Of a stretch of DNA of 64,000 nt, positions 35,302-45,377 are shown one piece after another. How positions within the stretch are numbered: position 1 is the stretch's first letter; each line of letters opens with the position of its first letter. The position numbers and the translations under genes were made by a program. This DNA is from Variovorax sp. 679 (lineage in GTDB: Bacteria; Pseudomonadota; Gammaproteobacteria; Burkholderiales; Burkholderiaceae_C). The DNA lies in the NCBI RefSeq assembly GCF_003952185.1, contig NZ_RXFS01000002.1:124001-188000 (forward strand), in the 5' to 3' direction. The notes below the pieces were generated by a model. It made no database searches. It was given only the letters and a program-made list of their open reading frames with translations, and was not told the DNA's origin.

Positions 35302-36249
35302 TTGGCTAAGCACGGCCGCGCGACGGCATCGGCTGCCGCGAAGACACTCCAAGACGGCCTCGTCGTTGCCAGCCATGGACGCCATTGCATTGTCGAAACA
35401 CCCTCGGGCGAGCGGCTGATCTGCCATCCGCGCGGCAAGAAGAGCCAGGCAGTCGTCGGCGACCGCGTGCACTGGCAGGCAAGCGAGGACGAGGGCACCA
35501 TCGAGCAGGTGCTGCCGCGCCGCAACCTTTTCTACCGACAGGACGAGATTCGCACCAAGTCTTTCGCGGCCAACCTCGACCACGTGCTGATCCTGATCGC
35601 GGCCGAGCCGGAGTTCTCCGAGCACCAGTTGGCCCGCGCCCTGATCGCCGCGGAAGCCGAGCGCATCGCGCCGATCATCGCGCTCAACAAGAGCGACCTG
35701 GTCGAGCCCTTCGAGCGCGCCTGGGCCAGGCTGGCGCCCTACCGCCGCATGCACCATGGCGTGCTGCCGCTGTCTCTGAAGGCTTCTGCCGAGGCGGACC
35801 ATGCCTCGCTGATGAAGCTTCTCGCCGGCAAGTCCACCCTGGTGCTGGGCCCCTCCGGATCGGGCAAGAGCACGCTGACCAACCTCCTGGTGCCGGGCGC
35901 GAGCGTGCTGACCCAGGAGATTTCGCAGGCGCTGAATTCGGGCAAGCACACGACCACCAGCACCACCTGGTACTGGATCGACGAAGCCCGCACCACCGGC
36001 TTGATCGATTCGCCGGGTTTCCAGGAATTCGGCCTGAACCACATCGCGCCGATGCAGCTCGCCGGACTGATGCCCGACATCGCAGAGCACGCGAACGACT
36101 GCAAGTTCTACAACTGCACGCATCTGCACGAGCCGGGGTGCGGCGTGATCGCGAATGTGGAAACGGCGAGCGAACCCGGCGCCATCAGCGCGAGCCGCTA
36201 CAGGATCTACGGCGAACTGTTCGCCGAGCTGAGCCAGAAACGCTACTGA
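35302..36249 (+). CDS. rsgA: Ribosome small-subunit GTPase RsgA
   Basis: A 315-residue circularly permuted GTPase. Order of motifs is NKSD (G4, 129-132), then GPSGSGKST (G1, 183-191), then DSPG (G3, 236-239), as expected for RsgA. An N-terminal OB-fold contacts the 30S subunit, and a C-terminal zinc site (NDCKFYNCTHLHEPGCGV) completes it. It checks late 30S maturation. The start is a TTG at 35302, chosen because it gives MAKHGRA, a common beginning in the group, 15 bases after phhB. Confidence 0.94.
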   Translation: MAKHGRATASAAAKTLQDGLVVASHGRHCIVETPSGERLICHPRGKKSQAVVGDRVHWQASEDEGTIEQVLPRRNLFYRQDEIRTKSFAANLDHVLILIAAEPEFSEHQLARALIAAEAERIAPIIALNKSDLVEPFERAWARLAPYRRMHHGVLPLSLKASAEADHASLMKLLAGKSTLVLGPSGSGKSTLTNLLVPGASVLTQEISQALNSGKHTTTSTTWYWIDEARTTGLIDSPGFQEFGLNHIAPMQLAGLMPDIAEHANDCKFYNCTHLHEPGCGVIANVETASEPGAISASRYRIYGELFAELSQKRY

Positions 36250-36262
36250 CCCGGGCGCCGCC

Positions 36263-37288
36263 TCAGCCGAGCCAGACCCGATAGGCCTGCCAGGTCGGAT
36301 CGAAGACGAGCTCCATCGTCGCCGAAAGGTCCATGTCGTCCTGCACCGACTGTGCCTGCGAGATGGCGGCATCGGGGTCCGCCACCTGGAAATGAACGGT
36401 GCGGACTCCCTCCTCCAGCACCACATGCGTGCAGCAGCCTGACTCATGCACCTGCAGCCGCGCCGTCAACCGGTCTTCGTAGGCGCGAGCCTCATCCAGT
36501 TCTTCGCCCGACTCGACCGGGACCGCCACCGACAGGCGATGGCACAGGTCGGCACGCCCCACCAGCGCGGTCGCCACGTCGTTGCGCATGACGACCATCT
36601 CGATCTCGCGGCCATCTTCGGCCGTGCGGGTTGCGCTCAAGCCCGACCAAGCATGCTCGCCGGGGGGGAACACACCGGTGTGCCCGAGGTCTTCGCGCCA
36701 GCAGGCGTCGAACAGGGGCACGAAGCCGTCCAGCGGCACGCCGTCGAAATCAGCCTGCGCATCAGCCGCGACGTAGTCGACCGCTCCGACCTTCACCGCG
36801 AAGTCGTACTCGCCCAGGATGTGGTCGAGCATGATGAGGCTCATGTGGCGCGCGTGGTCCTGCATGTCCATCGGGATGGGCTTGGCAAAACCGATCTCCA
36901 GTGCCACCCGGCCCCGGTAGAGCTCATGCTTCACGAGGACTTCGGAGCTCGCCAGCTCGAAGTCGTTCATTCGCATGCCGAAACCGTCACTCGAACGCTG
37001 GCGGAAGGCTTCCACCTCGACTTGCGGCAACCTGGGGCTGCTTTGAACCAGCACCATCAGGTCTTCGAAGTCGTCCACCGAGCCGTGCGCCGTCAGCACG
37101 AGCTTGAAGACCGGTGGATCTCCAGCCACTTCGGCTGCCAGCCGCGGAAAGAAAGGCTCCAGCAGCTTGTTCAAGCCTTCCATCAGTTCGCGGGCCGGCA
37201 AGGCGCGCAGACTCTCGAGCTGGGTGCTCACTGCCTGCCAGAAGCCTGCGCAGGCTGCGGCTCGCGGATCGATTTCGTGAGTCGGCAT
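36263..37288 (-). CDS. Conserved-looking cytoplasmic protein of unknown function
   Basis: A 341-residue protein with no signal peptide, no membrane segment and no motif I can name. It is acidic, with a two-part look: an N-terminal half containing FKLVLTAHGSVDDFEDLMVLV and a central region with MVVMRNDVATALVGRADLC, then an EDRLTARLQ-containing tail. It follows hisC by about 12 bases and probably shares its transcript. It starts at ATG 37288 or the GTG one codon earlier. The tail loosely recalls DUF695-like proteins, but I would not assign it. Confidence 0.65.
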   Translation of the reverse strand: MPTHEIDPRAAACAGFWQAVSTQLESLRALPARELMEGLNKLLEPFFPRLAAEVAGDPPVFKLVLTAHGSVDDFEDLMVLVQSSPRLPQVEVEAFRQRSSDGFGMRMNDFELASSEVLVKHELYRGRVALEIGFAKPIPMDMQDHARHMSLIMLDHILGEYDFAVKVGAVDYVAADAQADFDGVPLDGFVPLFDACWREDLGHTGVFPPGEHAWSGLSATRTAEDGREIEMVVMRNDVATALVGRADLCHRLSVAVPVESGEELDEARAYEDRLTARLQVHESGCCTHVVLEEGVRTVHFQVADPDAAISQAQSVQDDMDLSATMELVFDPTWQAYRVWLG

Positions 37289-37300
37289 CACCAGGGTCTT

Positions 37301-38401
<1,101 letters not shown>

Positions 38402-38411
38402 GCGCCTTCGC

Positions 38412-39413
38412 TCACCCGAGCAGGCGAGCCAGGGTGAGCAAGGCCAGCAGCACCATCCACATCACGACCGAGCGCCAGACCAGGCCCACGACGCTGCGCA
38501 GGTGACCCGGTTCGGGCTCGCGCCCGGGCGTGCTGCCGCTGTCGGTACGCCGGCCGTCAGCCAGCGATTCACCGGCCTGGGCACGCGGCAGCGGATCGGC
38601 AACCGGGATCGGCCGCAGCGAGCCGCCACCCAGTCGAACGTTGACCGCGCCCGAGGTGGCCGCGAGGATCACGCCATCGTTCTCGCTGGGAAAGCGTTGC
38701 GCGTCGTTGCGCCAGCAGTCGATCGCCTCCTCGAAACTGCCGACCACCGCAAAGCCCAGCGCGGTGATGCGCGCGGGCAGCCAGTCGATCGCATGCCAGG
38801 CACGGTCCGCAGCCTCCTGCACGGAGACGCTCGAAGGCTGAACCGCAGCGCCGTTCTTGTGCGCCCAGTAACGCGAGACGAACTCGCTCATGCGGTAGAA
38901 CACCGCGCCCGCCGGCCCGAGGCCGATGGCCGCGATGATCGAGAACCAAGCGAGAACGCCGAACACATGGCGGTGCGCGGCGATCACCGAATGCTCGATG
39001 ACGTGGCGAACGATCTCGCTGCGCGGCAGATCGGCCGCGTCGACGCCCTGCCAGTGCGCCAGCAGCGAACGCGCCAGCGGCTCGTCGCCTTCGTCGAGCG
39101 CATCGCGGATGTCGGTGAAGTGATGGCTGAACTGCCGGAAGCCCAGCGTGACGTAGAGCACCGCGATGCTCCAGAGCACCGCGAACGGCAGGCCGAGCGT
39201 GAGAACCAGAAGCCAGTGCACGCCCAGCGCGCCGAGCGTGGGCACGAACACCGCGAGACCCCACGCGATCCATCCGTGATGCGGCTTGCCCGCGTCGAAA
39301 TTGCGGCTGGTCCAGCGCGTCCACGCCAGCACCGCGCCGTACACGGGATTGTGCGGACCCAGGGGCCGCACCTGCTCGATCAGCAGCGCGCACAGGATGG
39401 CAAAAAAGCTCAT
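38412..39413 (-). CDS. CobD/CbiB-family integral membrane protein
   Basis: A 333-residue membrane protein resembling the adenosylcobinamide-phosphate synthase (CbiB/CobD) and AmpE family. It has hydrophobic helices at residues 1-15, 50-90, 145-175 and at the C-terminus, with conserved [22 protein letters not shown] and [18 protein letters not shown] in the loops. The gene pairs with hisC, 10 bases apart. CbiB proper attaches aminopropanol to cobyric acid; no other cobalamin gene is in the window, so its function may differ. Confidence 0.8.
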   Translation of the reverse strand: MSFFAILCALLIEQVRPLGPHNPVYGAVLAWTRWTSRNFDAGKPHHGWIAWGLAVFVPTLGALGVHWLLVLTLGLPFAVLWSIAVLYVTLGFRQFSHHFTDIRDALDEGDEPLARSLLAHWQGVDAADLPRSEIVRHVIEHSVIAAHRHVFGVLAWFSIIAAIGLGPAGAVFYRMSEFVSRYWAHKNGAAVQPSSVSVQEAADRAWHAIDWLPARITALGFAVVGSFEEAIDCWRNDAQRFPSENDGVILAATSGAVNVRLGGGSLRPIPVADPLPRAQAGESLADGRRTDSGSTPGREPEPGHLRSVVGLVWRSVVMWMVLLALLTLARLLG

Positions 39414-39465
39414 CCTTCGATGATAGCGAGAGCGCCTGAAGGTTCAGGCCATCTGCAGCCTCGAT

Positions 39466-40209
39466 TCAGGCTGCGAGGAAGCGGTAGAGATTGCGCAGCA
39501 TGCCCGCGGTCGCACCCCACACGAAGCGCTCGTCAGCGCCGTCCTGGTAGGGCATCGAGTACCACTGGCGCCGGGTGCCGTCGGGCGCTGGCACGGTGTG
39601 ATGGCGGTGATTGGCCGGGTCCATCAACCATGCGAGCGGTACCTCGAAGGCTTCCGCGACTTCATGGGGATTGATGGTGAGCTCGAAATCGGGCTGCACC
39701 AGCGAGACCACGGGCGTCACGATGAACGAGGTCACCGTCGTGTAGGTCGGCAGGTTGCCGAGCACCTCGATGTATTGGGCCGAAAGGCCGACCTCTTCCC
39801 AGGCTTCACGGAGCGCGGCGGCCGCGATATTGGCGTCTTCGGGGTCGACACGGCCACCGGGAAACGCGACCTGCCCCGAATGCGTCGACAGGTTCGAGGT
39901 GCGCTCGGTCAGCAGCACGGTCGCACCCTGCGGTCGCTGCACGATCGGCACCAGCACCGCAGCCTGCGCGGGGACGCGATCGGTCATTCGTGGCTCGCGG
40001 CGCAGCTCGGGCGTCCAGTCAGGCGGTGTCGCGAAGCGCGCCCGCAATGCCTGAGCCGTCAGCTGCGCGGCCGGCACCGCAGGCAATCCTTGTACCTCTC
40101 CAGCGACGAAAGGCACCTTGCGCGGGTCGAACTGCAACAGCGTGGACGGTGCCACGGCATTGACGATTTCGGCGGAGGCGACCTGCGGAGAAGTGGATGA
40201 GTTGGTCAA
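39466..40209 (-). CDS. CoA pyrophosphatase, NUDIX family
   Basis: A 247-residue NUDIX hydrolase. The NUDIX box spans GGRVDPEDANIAAAALREAWEEVGL in part (REAWEEVG holds the metal-binding glutamates), preceded by the CoAse signature around LTERTSNLSTHSGQVAFPGG. It hydrolyses CoA and its derivatives to 3',5'-ADP and phosphopantetheine. The first 80 or so residues come before the domain. No ATG precedes the domain; a TTG at 40209 is used, since the longer frame would begin inside the rplS terminator. The true start is uncertain. Confidence 0.87.
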   Translation of the reverse strand: MTNSSTSPQVASAEIVNAVAPSTLLQFDPRKVPFVAGEVQGLPAVPAAQLTAQALRARFATPPDWTPELRREPRMTDRVPAQAAVLVPIVQRPQGATVLLTERTSNLSTHSGQVAFPGGRVDPEDANIAAAALREAWEEVGLSAQYIEVLGNLPTYTTVTSFIVTPVVSLVQPDFELTINPHEVAEAFEVPLAWLMDPANHRHHTVPAPDGTRRQWYSMPYQDGADERFVWGATAGMLRNLYRFLAA

Positions 40210-40290
40210 GAGATGAAAAGTACCGGAGTCGGGTGGATGAAGTAGAGCGGAAAAAGGGAGAGTTGTCGCTGAGCGGGGGCCACAATGCAA

Positions 40291-40313
40291 AAAGCCGCCA
40301 GAGCGGCGGCTTT
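40291..40313 (-). terminator. Rho-independent terminator of the rpsP-rplS operon
   Basis: AAAGCCGCC (40291-40299) and GGCGGCTTT (40305-40313) form a stem with a 5-base loop. Read on the minus strand it ends in TTTTTG. It lies about 25 bases after the rplS stop. Confidence 0.85.
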
Positions 40314-40337
40314 TCTTGCACGACAGGAGGCTGCTGA

Positions 40338-40718
40338 TTAAGCGGCCGTCGCAGCCGTCGACTTGCTCGGCAGCTTTTCCTTGATGCGTGCCGAACGGCC
40401 GCTGCGGTCGCGCAGGTAGTACAGCTTGGCGCGGCGCACATCGCCACGGCGCTTGACTTCGATGCCGGCGATCAGCGGGCTGTAGGTCTGGAACGTACGC
40501 TCCACGCCTTCGCCGCTGGAGATCTTGCGCACGGTGAAGCCGCTGTTCAGGCCGCGATTGCGCTTGGCGATCACGACGCCTTCGTAGGCCTGCACGCGCT
40601 TGCGGTTGCCTTCGACGACGTTCACGCTGACGATGACCGTGTCACCGGGCATGAATTCGGGGATGGTCTTGCCGAGACGGGCGATTTCTTCCTGCTCGAG
40701 GGTCTGGATGAGGTTCAT
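40338..40718 (-). CDS. rplS: 50S ribosomal protein L19
   Basis: A 126-residue L19. Conserved stretches are [44 protein letters not shown] and [14 protein letters not shown]. It sits at the interface of the two ribosomal subunits. Last gene of the rpsP-rimM-trmD-rplS operon, with a hairpin terminator after it. The C-terminal dozen residues ([14 protein letters not shown]) are a short low-complexity tail. Confidence 0.97.
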   Translation of the reverse strand: MNLIQTLEQEEIARLGKTIPEFMPGDTVIVSVNVVEGNRKRVQAYEGVVIAKRNRGLNSGFTVRKISSGEGVERTFQTYSPLIAGIEVKRRGDVRRAKLYYLRDRSGRSARIKEKLPSKSTAATAA

Positions 40719-40828
40719 GATTTCCTGATATTCGATCGTGCCGGGCTACACAAAAGGCGCCTTTGGCTTTCGCGGGAGAACCGCAAGAAGACCGGGCGCG
40801 GCCGGACAGAGGATCGGGGAACCAGGGA

Positions 40829-41578
40829 TTATAGCTTTTTTTTCAGCACGGCCTCATCGGCCTTGCTGAGGCGCCCATCGGCACGGGCCGCATCAATCAG
40901 CTCCGGGCGCCGGGCGGCCGTGATTGCGAGCCGCTGATCGCGCCGCCAGCGCTCGATCTGGGCATGGTGACCCGAGAGCAGAGGTGCCGGCACGCCCTGC
41001 CCATTCCACTGTTCGGGCCGCGTGTAGTGCGGACAGTCGAGCAGACCATCGAGCGCCGGATTGAAGCTGTCCTGCACGTGGCTGGCTTCGTCGCCGAGCA
41101 CGCCCGGCTGCAACCGGGCCACGGCATCGAGCAGAGCCATTGCCGCAATCTCGCCACCTGAGAGCACGAAGTCGCCAAGGCTGATCTGGTGCGTGACCCG
41201 CGTGTCGATGAAGCGCTGGTCGATGCCTTCATATCGGCCGCAAACCAGCACCGCGCCTTCGCCGGCCGACCAGCGTTCGACCGACTCGTGCCGCAGCGCC
41301 TCGCCGATGGGCGAGAACAGAACGACCGGCGCCTCGCCGCCGCCCCGCGCCGCGAGCGCCGCGTCCAGGCAGGCCGCCAGTGGCTCGGCCATCATCACCA
41401 TGCCAGGACCGCCGCCGAAGGGGCGATCGTCCACGCGCTTGTAATTGCCCTGTGCGAAGTCGCGCGGATTCCACAGCACGACCTCGACCTGCCCGGATTC
41501 GTAGGCACGGCGCGTCACGCCGCTGGCCACGAAGGGCGCGAACATCTCGGGAAAGAGCGTGAGAACGTCGAAGCGCAT
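40829..41578 (-). CDS. trmD: tRNA (guanine-37-N1) methyltransferase
   Basis: A 249-residue SPOUT methyltransferase. [13 protein letters not shown] (50-62) and [10 protein letters not shown] (113-122) mark the family; LSGGEIAAM near 140 is part of the knot that binds SAM. It methylates G37 of tRNAs reading CNN codons to prevent frameshifting. It lies 16 bases after rimM and 110 bases before rplS, within the conserved four-gene operon. Confidence 0.97.
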   Translation of the reverse strand: MRFDVLTLFPEMFAPFVASGVTRRAYESGQVEVVLWNPRDFAQGNYKRVDDRPFGGGPGMVMMAEPLAACLDAALAARGGGEAPVVLFSPIGEALRHESVERWSAGEGAVLVCGRYEGIDQRFIDTRVTHQISLGDFVLSGGEIAAMALLDAVARLQPGVLGDEASHVQDSFNPALDGLLDCPHYTRPEQWNGQGVPAPLLSGHHAQIERWRRDQRLAITAARRPELIDAARADGRLSKADEAVLKKKL

Positions 41579-41594
41579 GCCGCGCGGGCGCCGG

Positions 41595-42149
41595 TCAGTA
41601 GTCCGGCTGCCAATCGACCGTGATGAGCCGCCCGGGCAGGTCGACCTTGTCGACGAAGGCGGAGACGAAGGGCACCATGCGCTCCACGGCCTTGCCGTCT
41701 GCTTCGGCCGCCAGCACCAGCGTGGTCTGCGGGCCGGTCGCGAGCAGCTCGCGTACCGTGCCGAGCGTCACACCCTCGCGGTTGACCACCGACAGGCCGA
41801 TCAGGTCGACCCAGTAGTACTCATCGTCGCCGGCCGTGGGAAAGCTCGAGCGCGGCACGAATACGCGCGCACCGCGCAGCGCCTCGGCGGCGTTGCGGTC
41901 GGGCACGTCTTCGGACGTGGCGACGATGCAGTCGGAGTGTTCCTTGGCTTCGCGGATCGCGAGCCGGAAAGCGTTGCTCGCCGAGGCTCCGGGGGCCTGC
42001 AGGAACCATCGCTTGGAAGAAAAAAGCGCCTCGGGCTGGGCGCTGTGGGGCAGGACCTTGAACCAACCCTTGATACCCCAGGCATCGGCGATGCGCCCTA
42101 CTTCGATCGCATCCGCCGGCAATTCGGCGGCTTCGAGTGCGGGCAGCAT
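41595..42149 (-). CDS. rimM: Ribosome maturation factor RimM
   Basis: A 184-residue RimM. The N-terminal domain begins [19 protein letters not shown]; the PRC-barrel domain begins [22 protein letters not shown] and ends [23 protein letters not shown]. It binds S19 and helps mature the 30S head. It lies 16 bases after rpsP. Length and motifs are complete. Confidence 0.96.
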   Translation of the reverse strand: MLPALEAAELPADAIEVGRIADAWGIKGWFKVLPHSAQPEALFSSKRWFLQAPGASASNAFRLAIREAKEHSDCIVATSEDVPDRNAAEALRGARVFVPRSSFPTAGDDEYYWVDLIGLSVVNREGVTLGTVRELLATGPQTTLVLAAEADGKAVERMVPFVSAFVDKVDLPGRLITVDWQPDY

Positions 42150-42165
42150 CGCCGTGCGGGGCGGC

Positions 42166-42429
42166 TTAGGCCGCCGCCTTGGGAGCTGCCGCGGCAGCTT
42201 GCTTGATCAGGCGCAAAACGGTGGGCGAAGCTTGTGCGCCGACGCTCTTCCAGTACGCCAGACGATCCTGGGCGATACGGATGCTTTCTTCGTTTTCCTT
42301 GGCGGTCGGGTTGTAGAAGCCCAGGCGCTCGATGAAACGGCCATCGCGGCGAACGCGCTTGTCCGACACGACGATGTTGAAGAACGGACGGCCTTTGGAG
42401 CCGCCGCGGGAGAGTCGAATGACGACCAT
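42166..42429 (-). CDS. rpsP: 30S ribosomal protein S16
   Basis: An 87-residue S16, complete: [35 protein letters not shown] and [11 protein letters not shown] are conserved. It is an early 30S assembly protein. First gene of the rpsP operon, with a recognisable promoter about 120 bases upstream. The C-terminus is an alanine-rich tail. Confidence 0.97.
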   Translation of the reverse strand: MVVIRLSRGGSKGRPFFNIVVSDKRVRRDGRFIERLGFYNPTAKENEESIRIAQDRLAYWKSVGAQASPTVLRLIKQAAAAAPKAAA

Positions 42430-42549
42430 GATTTATCCTTGGGTGGTCAGCAAGCCTAGTGGATGAAAAGAAGGCCTGCTCACAATGTTCTTCCAGCGTC
42501 GAGACACGCGACATGGCCACCCGGCCAGCGACACGCTGAAAAGCCCGCG

Positions 42550-42578
42550 ATTATAGCCCGACAAGCGTTTTCTCCCAA
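42550..42578 (-). promoter_or_regulatory. Promoter of the rpsP operon
   Basis: On the minus strand TTGGGA (42578-42573) is followed after 17 bases by a perfect TATAAT (42555-42550). It would leave a leader of about 115 bases before rpsP, enough for regulation. It also lies upstream of the divergent GNAT gene, on the opposite strand. Confidence 0.7.
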
Positions 42579-42609
42579 TTCCGGCCCTGCGCCAGCCGTT
42601 TCCATCCGC

Positions 42610-43134
42610 ATGCCCCTCGCCATCCGCCCCAGCCGCGAAGAAGACATCGCAGCCATCACCGCCATCTATGCCCACCACGTACTGCACGGCACGGGCACAT
42701 TCGAGACGGAGCCTCCCTCCCCCACCGACATGACCTCACGCCGCGCCGACGTGCTGGCTAAAAGCCTGCCGTACCTGGTCGCAGAGGAAGACGGAAAAGT
42801 GTTGGGTTTTGCCTACTGCAACTGGTTCAAGCCGCGCCCGGCCTACCGTTTCTCGGCCGAAGACTCGATCTACGTGTCGGAGTCAGCACGCGGCAAGGGT
42901 CTGGGCACCAAGCTGCTGGCGGCGCTGTCGCAGGCAGCCGAGGCGGCAGGCGTGCGCAAGCTGATCGCGGTGATCGGCGACTCGGCCAACGCGGGCTCCA
43001 TCGGCGTTCATCGCAGCCTGGGCTTCACGCACGTCGGCGTGCTGAAGGACTGCGGCTGGAAGTTCGGCGAATGGCGCGACGTCGTATTGATGGAAAAGGT
43101 GCTCGGCGAAGGCAGCACCACCAGACCCGAATGA
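42610..43134 (+). CDS. GNAT N-acetyltransferase, phosphinothricin-acetyltransferase-like
   Basis: A 174-residue GNAT enzyme. It begins MPLAIRPSREEDIAAIT and has the acetyl-CoA loop ARGKGLGTKLL and GVHRSLGFTHVG in the C-terminal strand-helix region. The pattern with IYAHHVLHGTGTFET and YVSESARGKG resembles phosphinothricin or methionine-sulfone acetyltransferases. It is likely to acetylate a small amine in the cytoplasm; the natural substrate cannot be told. The next gene overlaps it by ATGA. Confidence 0.88.
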   Translation: MPLAIRPSREEDIAAITAIYAHHVLHGTGTFETEPPSPTDMTSRRADVLAKSLPYLVAEEDGKVLGFAYCNWFKPRPAYRFSAEDSIYVSESARGKGLGTKLLAALSQAAEAAGVRKLIAVIGDSANAGSIGVHRSLGFTHVGVLKDCGWKFGEWRDVVLMEKVLGEGSTTRPE

Positions 43135-43577
43135 AAAACAAGACCCTCGCCGCCTGGCTCTCTCTTCTTGGTGGCCCGCTCGGGCTGCATCGCTTCTACC
43201 TGCGCGGCATGGGCGACTGGCTCGGCTGGCTGCTGCCCATTCCGACGGCGCTGGGCGTCTACGGCATCGAGCGCGTGCGCATGTACGGCGTGGACGACGG
43301 ACTGAGCTGGGCGCTGATCCCGCTGCTGGGCTTCACCATCGCGGGCTGCGCACTGACGGCCATCATCTACGGCCTCATGACGCCCGAGAAGTGGAATGCC
43401 CGCTTCAACGCCCATGCACCAGCCGACGCGGAACCCGGCCGCACGAACTGGTTCACCATCGGCGCCGTCGTGCTGGCGCTCTTCTTCGGCAGCACGATCC
43501 TGATGGCCAGCATCGTGTTCAGCTTCCAGCGCTACTTCGAGCACCAGATCGAAGAGGGGCGGAAGATTTCGCAGTAG
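43131..43577 (+). CDS. TM2-domain membrane protein
   Basis: A 148-residue membrane protein. The N-terminal TM2 domain, LAAWLSLLGGPLGLHRFYLR, has the typical helix-turn with G-x-H-R-F-Y-L. Two or three further hydrophobic helices follow (residues 70-90 and 110-135), and the C-terminus is charged. Function unknown. It is translationally coupled to the acetyltransferase gene by ATGA and ends three bases before the convergent Pit gene. Confidence 0.8.
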   Translation: MKNKTLAAWLSLLGGPLGLHRFYLRGMGDWLGWLLPIPTALGVYGIERVRMYGVDDGLSWALIPLLGFTIAGCALTAIIYGLMTPEKWNARFNAHAPADAEPGRTNWFTIGAVVLALFFGSTILMASIVFSFQRYFEHQIEEGRKISQ

Positions 43578-43580
43578 CCG

Positions 43581-44591
43581 TCAGAACAGCTGCATGCTCA
43601 CCCAGTAGGCAATCGCAGCCACGAACGCCGAAGCCGGGATCGTGAAGATCCACGCCCACACGATGTTCCCGGCCACGCCCCAGCGCACCGCGCTGGCGCG
43701 CTGCGTGGAACCAACGCCGACGATGGCGCCGGTGATGGTGTGCGTGGTCGACACCGGAATGCCCAGCGCGGTGGCCAGGAACAGTGTCAGCGCGCCGCCC
43801 GTCTCGGCGCAGAAGCCGCCCACGGGCTTGAGCTTGGTGATCTTCTGGCCCATCGTCTTCACGATGCGCCAGCCGCCGAACATCGTGCCCAGCGCGATTG
43901 CGGCGTAGCAGCTCACGATGGTCCAGGTCGGCGGCGCCGCGTCGCCGGCATTGGCATAACCGGTGGCGATCAGCAGCATCCAGATGATGCCGATGGTCTT
44001 CTGCGCGTCGTTGCCGCCGTGGCCCAGGCTGTAGGCACCGGCCGAAACCAGCTGCAGCCGGCGGAACCAGCGGTCCACGCGCGAAGGCGTGGCGCGCCGG
44101 AAGGCCCAGGCCACCACGATCATCATCAGCGAGCCCAGCAGGAAGCCCAGCAGCGGCGACACGAAGATGAAGGCCACTGTCTTCAGGATGCCGGCGGCCA
44201 CGAGGCCGCTGGCGCCGGTCTTGGCGATCACCGCGCCCACGATGCCGCCGATCAGCGCGTGCGACGAACTGCTCGGAATGCCGTAGTACCAGGTGACGAG
44301 GTTCCAGCTGATGGCGCCCACGAGCGCGCCGAACACCACGTGCACGTCGACCACCCCGGGCTGGGCAATGCCCTTGCCCACCGTGGCGGCCACGCTCAGA
44401 TGAAAGATGAAGATCGCGATCAGGTTGAAGAAAGCCGCGAAGACCACGGCCTGCCCCGGCCTGAGAACCCCGGTGGACACCACCGTCGCGATCGAATTGG
44501 CGGCGTCGTGGAATCCGTTCATGAAGTCGAACAGGATCGCCAGGGCGACCAGCACTATCACCACCCAGAGGGCGACCTGAACCGTTGCCAT
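43581..44591 (-). CDS. pit: Low-affinity inorganic phosphate transporter, PiT family
   Basis: A 336-residue membrane protein with two PiT repeats. Signature phrases are FDFMNGFHDAANSIATVVSTG in the first and TTHTITGAIVGVGSTQR in the second; FGGWRIVKTMGQKI is also typical. It imports phosphate as a metal-phosphate complex driven by protons. It lies 13 bases after its DUF47 partner, a pair found in many proteobacteria. A Pho-box-like site precedes the pair. Confidence 0.93.
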   Translation of the reverse strand: MATVQVALWVVIVLVALAILFDFMNGFHDAANSIATVVSTGVLRPGQAVVFAAFFNLIAIFIFHLSVAATVGKGIAQPGVVDVHVVFGALVGAISWNLVTWYYGIPSSSSHALIGGIVGAVIAKTGASGLVAAGILKTVAFIFVSPLLGFLLGSLMMIVVAWAFRRATPSRVDRWFRRLQLVSAGAYSLGHGGNDAQKTIGIIWMLLIATGYANAGDAAPPTWTIVSCYAAIALGTMFGGWRIVKTMGQKITKLKPVGGFCAETGGALTLFLATALGIPVSTTHTITGAIVGVGSTQRASAVRWGVAGNIVWAWIFTIPASAFVAAIAYWVSMQLF

Positions 44592-44604
44592 CGGCGCTGC
44601 CCGC

Positions 44605-45249
44605 TCAGGAATTCTCGAGGACGATGCCCTCGATCACGTTGGCCACGTCCTCGCACTTGTCGGTGATCGTCTCTAGCAGTTCGTAGATCGCCTTCAGCTT
44701 GATCACCTCGCGCACGTCGGGCTCCTCGCGGAACAGCTTGCTCATGGCGCTGCGCATCACGCGGTCGGCGTCGGACTCGAGGCGGTCGATTTCCTCGCAG
44801 GTCTTCAGCGTGGCCTCGGCGACGGCCGGGTCAGCGATGCGGCCGAGGAACTTGACGGCGTCCTTCAGGCGGTCGCAGCACTTCACGCTCAGCGAGGTGA
44901 GGCGCACGATCTCGTCGGTCATGTGGCGCACGTCGTACAGCGCCATGGTCTCGGCCGAATCCTGGATCAGGTCTGCCACGTCGTCCATCGTGTTGATGAG
45001 CTTGTGGATCTGCTCTCGGTCGATGGGCGTGATGAAGGTCTTGTGGATCAGCCGGTTGACGTCGTGCGTCACGCGGTCGGCGGCGCGCTCGGCGTTGTCG
45101 ACGTCGCGGTTGTACTGCTCGCGCAGGTGGACGTCGCTGTAGTTGGCCACGAGTTGTTCGAACGCCCGCGCCGCCTCGACGATGCGCTCGGCGTGCTGGT
45201 TGAACATCTCAAAAAAATTCCCCTCGCGGGGCAGCAGCTTGCCGAACAT
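44605..45249 (-). CDS. DUF47 (PhoU-like) partner of the phosphate transporter
   Basis: A 214-residue helical protein of the DUF47/PhoU-like family. It starts MFGKLLPREGNFFEMFNQHA; mid-protein HKLINTMDDVADLIQDSAETM carries the conserved acidic metal-binding residues. It modulates the transporter or phosphate-dependent regulation. The ATG at 45249 is preceded by AGGAGA. First gene of the operon with pit. Confidence 0.9.
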   Translation of the reverse strand: MFGKLLPREGNFFEMFNQHAERIVEAARAFEQLVANYSDVHLREQYNRDVDNAERAADRVTHDVNRLIHKTFITPIDREQIHKLINTMDDVADLIQDSAETMALYDVRHMTDEIVRLTSLSVKCCDRLKDAVKFLGRIADPAVAEATLKTCEEIDRLESDADRVMRSAMSKLFREEPDVREVIKLKAIYELLETITDKCEDVANVIEGIVLENS

Positions 45250-45294
45250 GGATGGCGCTCTCCTGGGATCTCGGAACTTGCCTGCCACAAGTGT

Positions 45295-45312
45295 GTGACA
45301 GAGTGATGAAAA
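45295..45312 (-). promoter_or_regulatory. Pho-box-like site upstream of DUF47-pit
   Basis: On the minus strand TTTTCAT-CACT-CTGTCAC matches the PhoB box CTGTCAT-N4-CTGTCAC at 12 of 14 positions with correct 4-base spacing. It lies 46-63 bases upstream of the DUF47 start. In Sinorhizobium the homologous orfA-pit pair is repressed by PhoB when phosphate is scarce; the same could hold here (inference). Confidence 0.55.
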
Positions 45313-45377
45313 ACCGTGCAAGTGTAATGGGAGGGAGAGGCCAAGCCGGCCGGACGGGGCTCCCGCCCCGCCGCCGG

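Noticed and set aside
40753..40764. Perfect 12-base palindrome AAAGGCGCCTTT between trmD and rplS
   Set aside because: It has no loop, lacks a T-run and lies inside a conserved operon; a terminator or operator is not supported.
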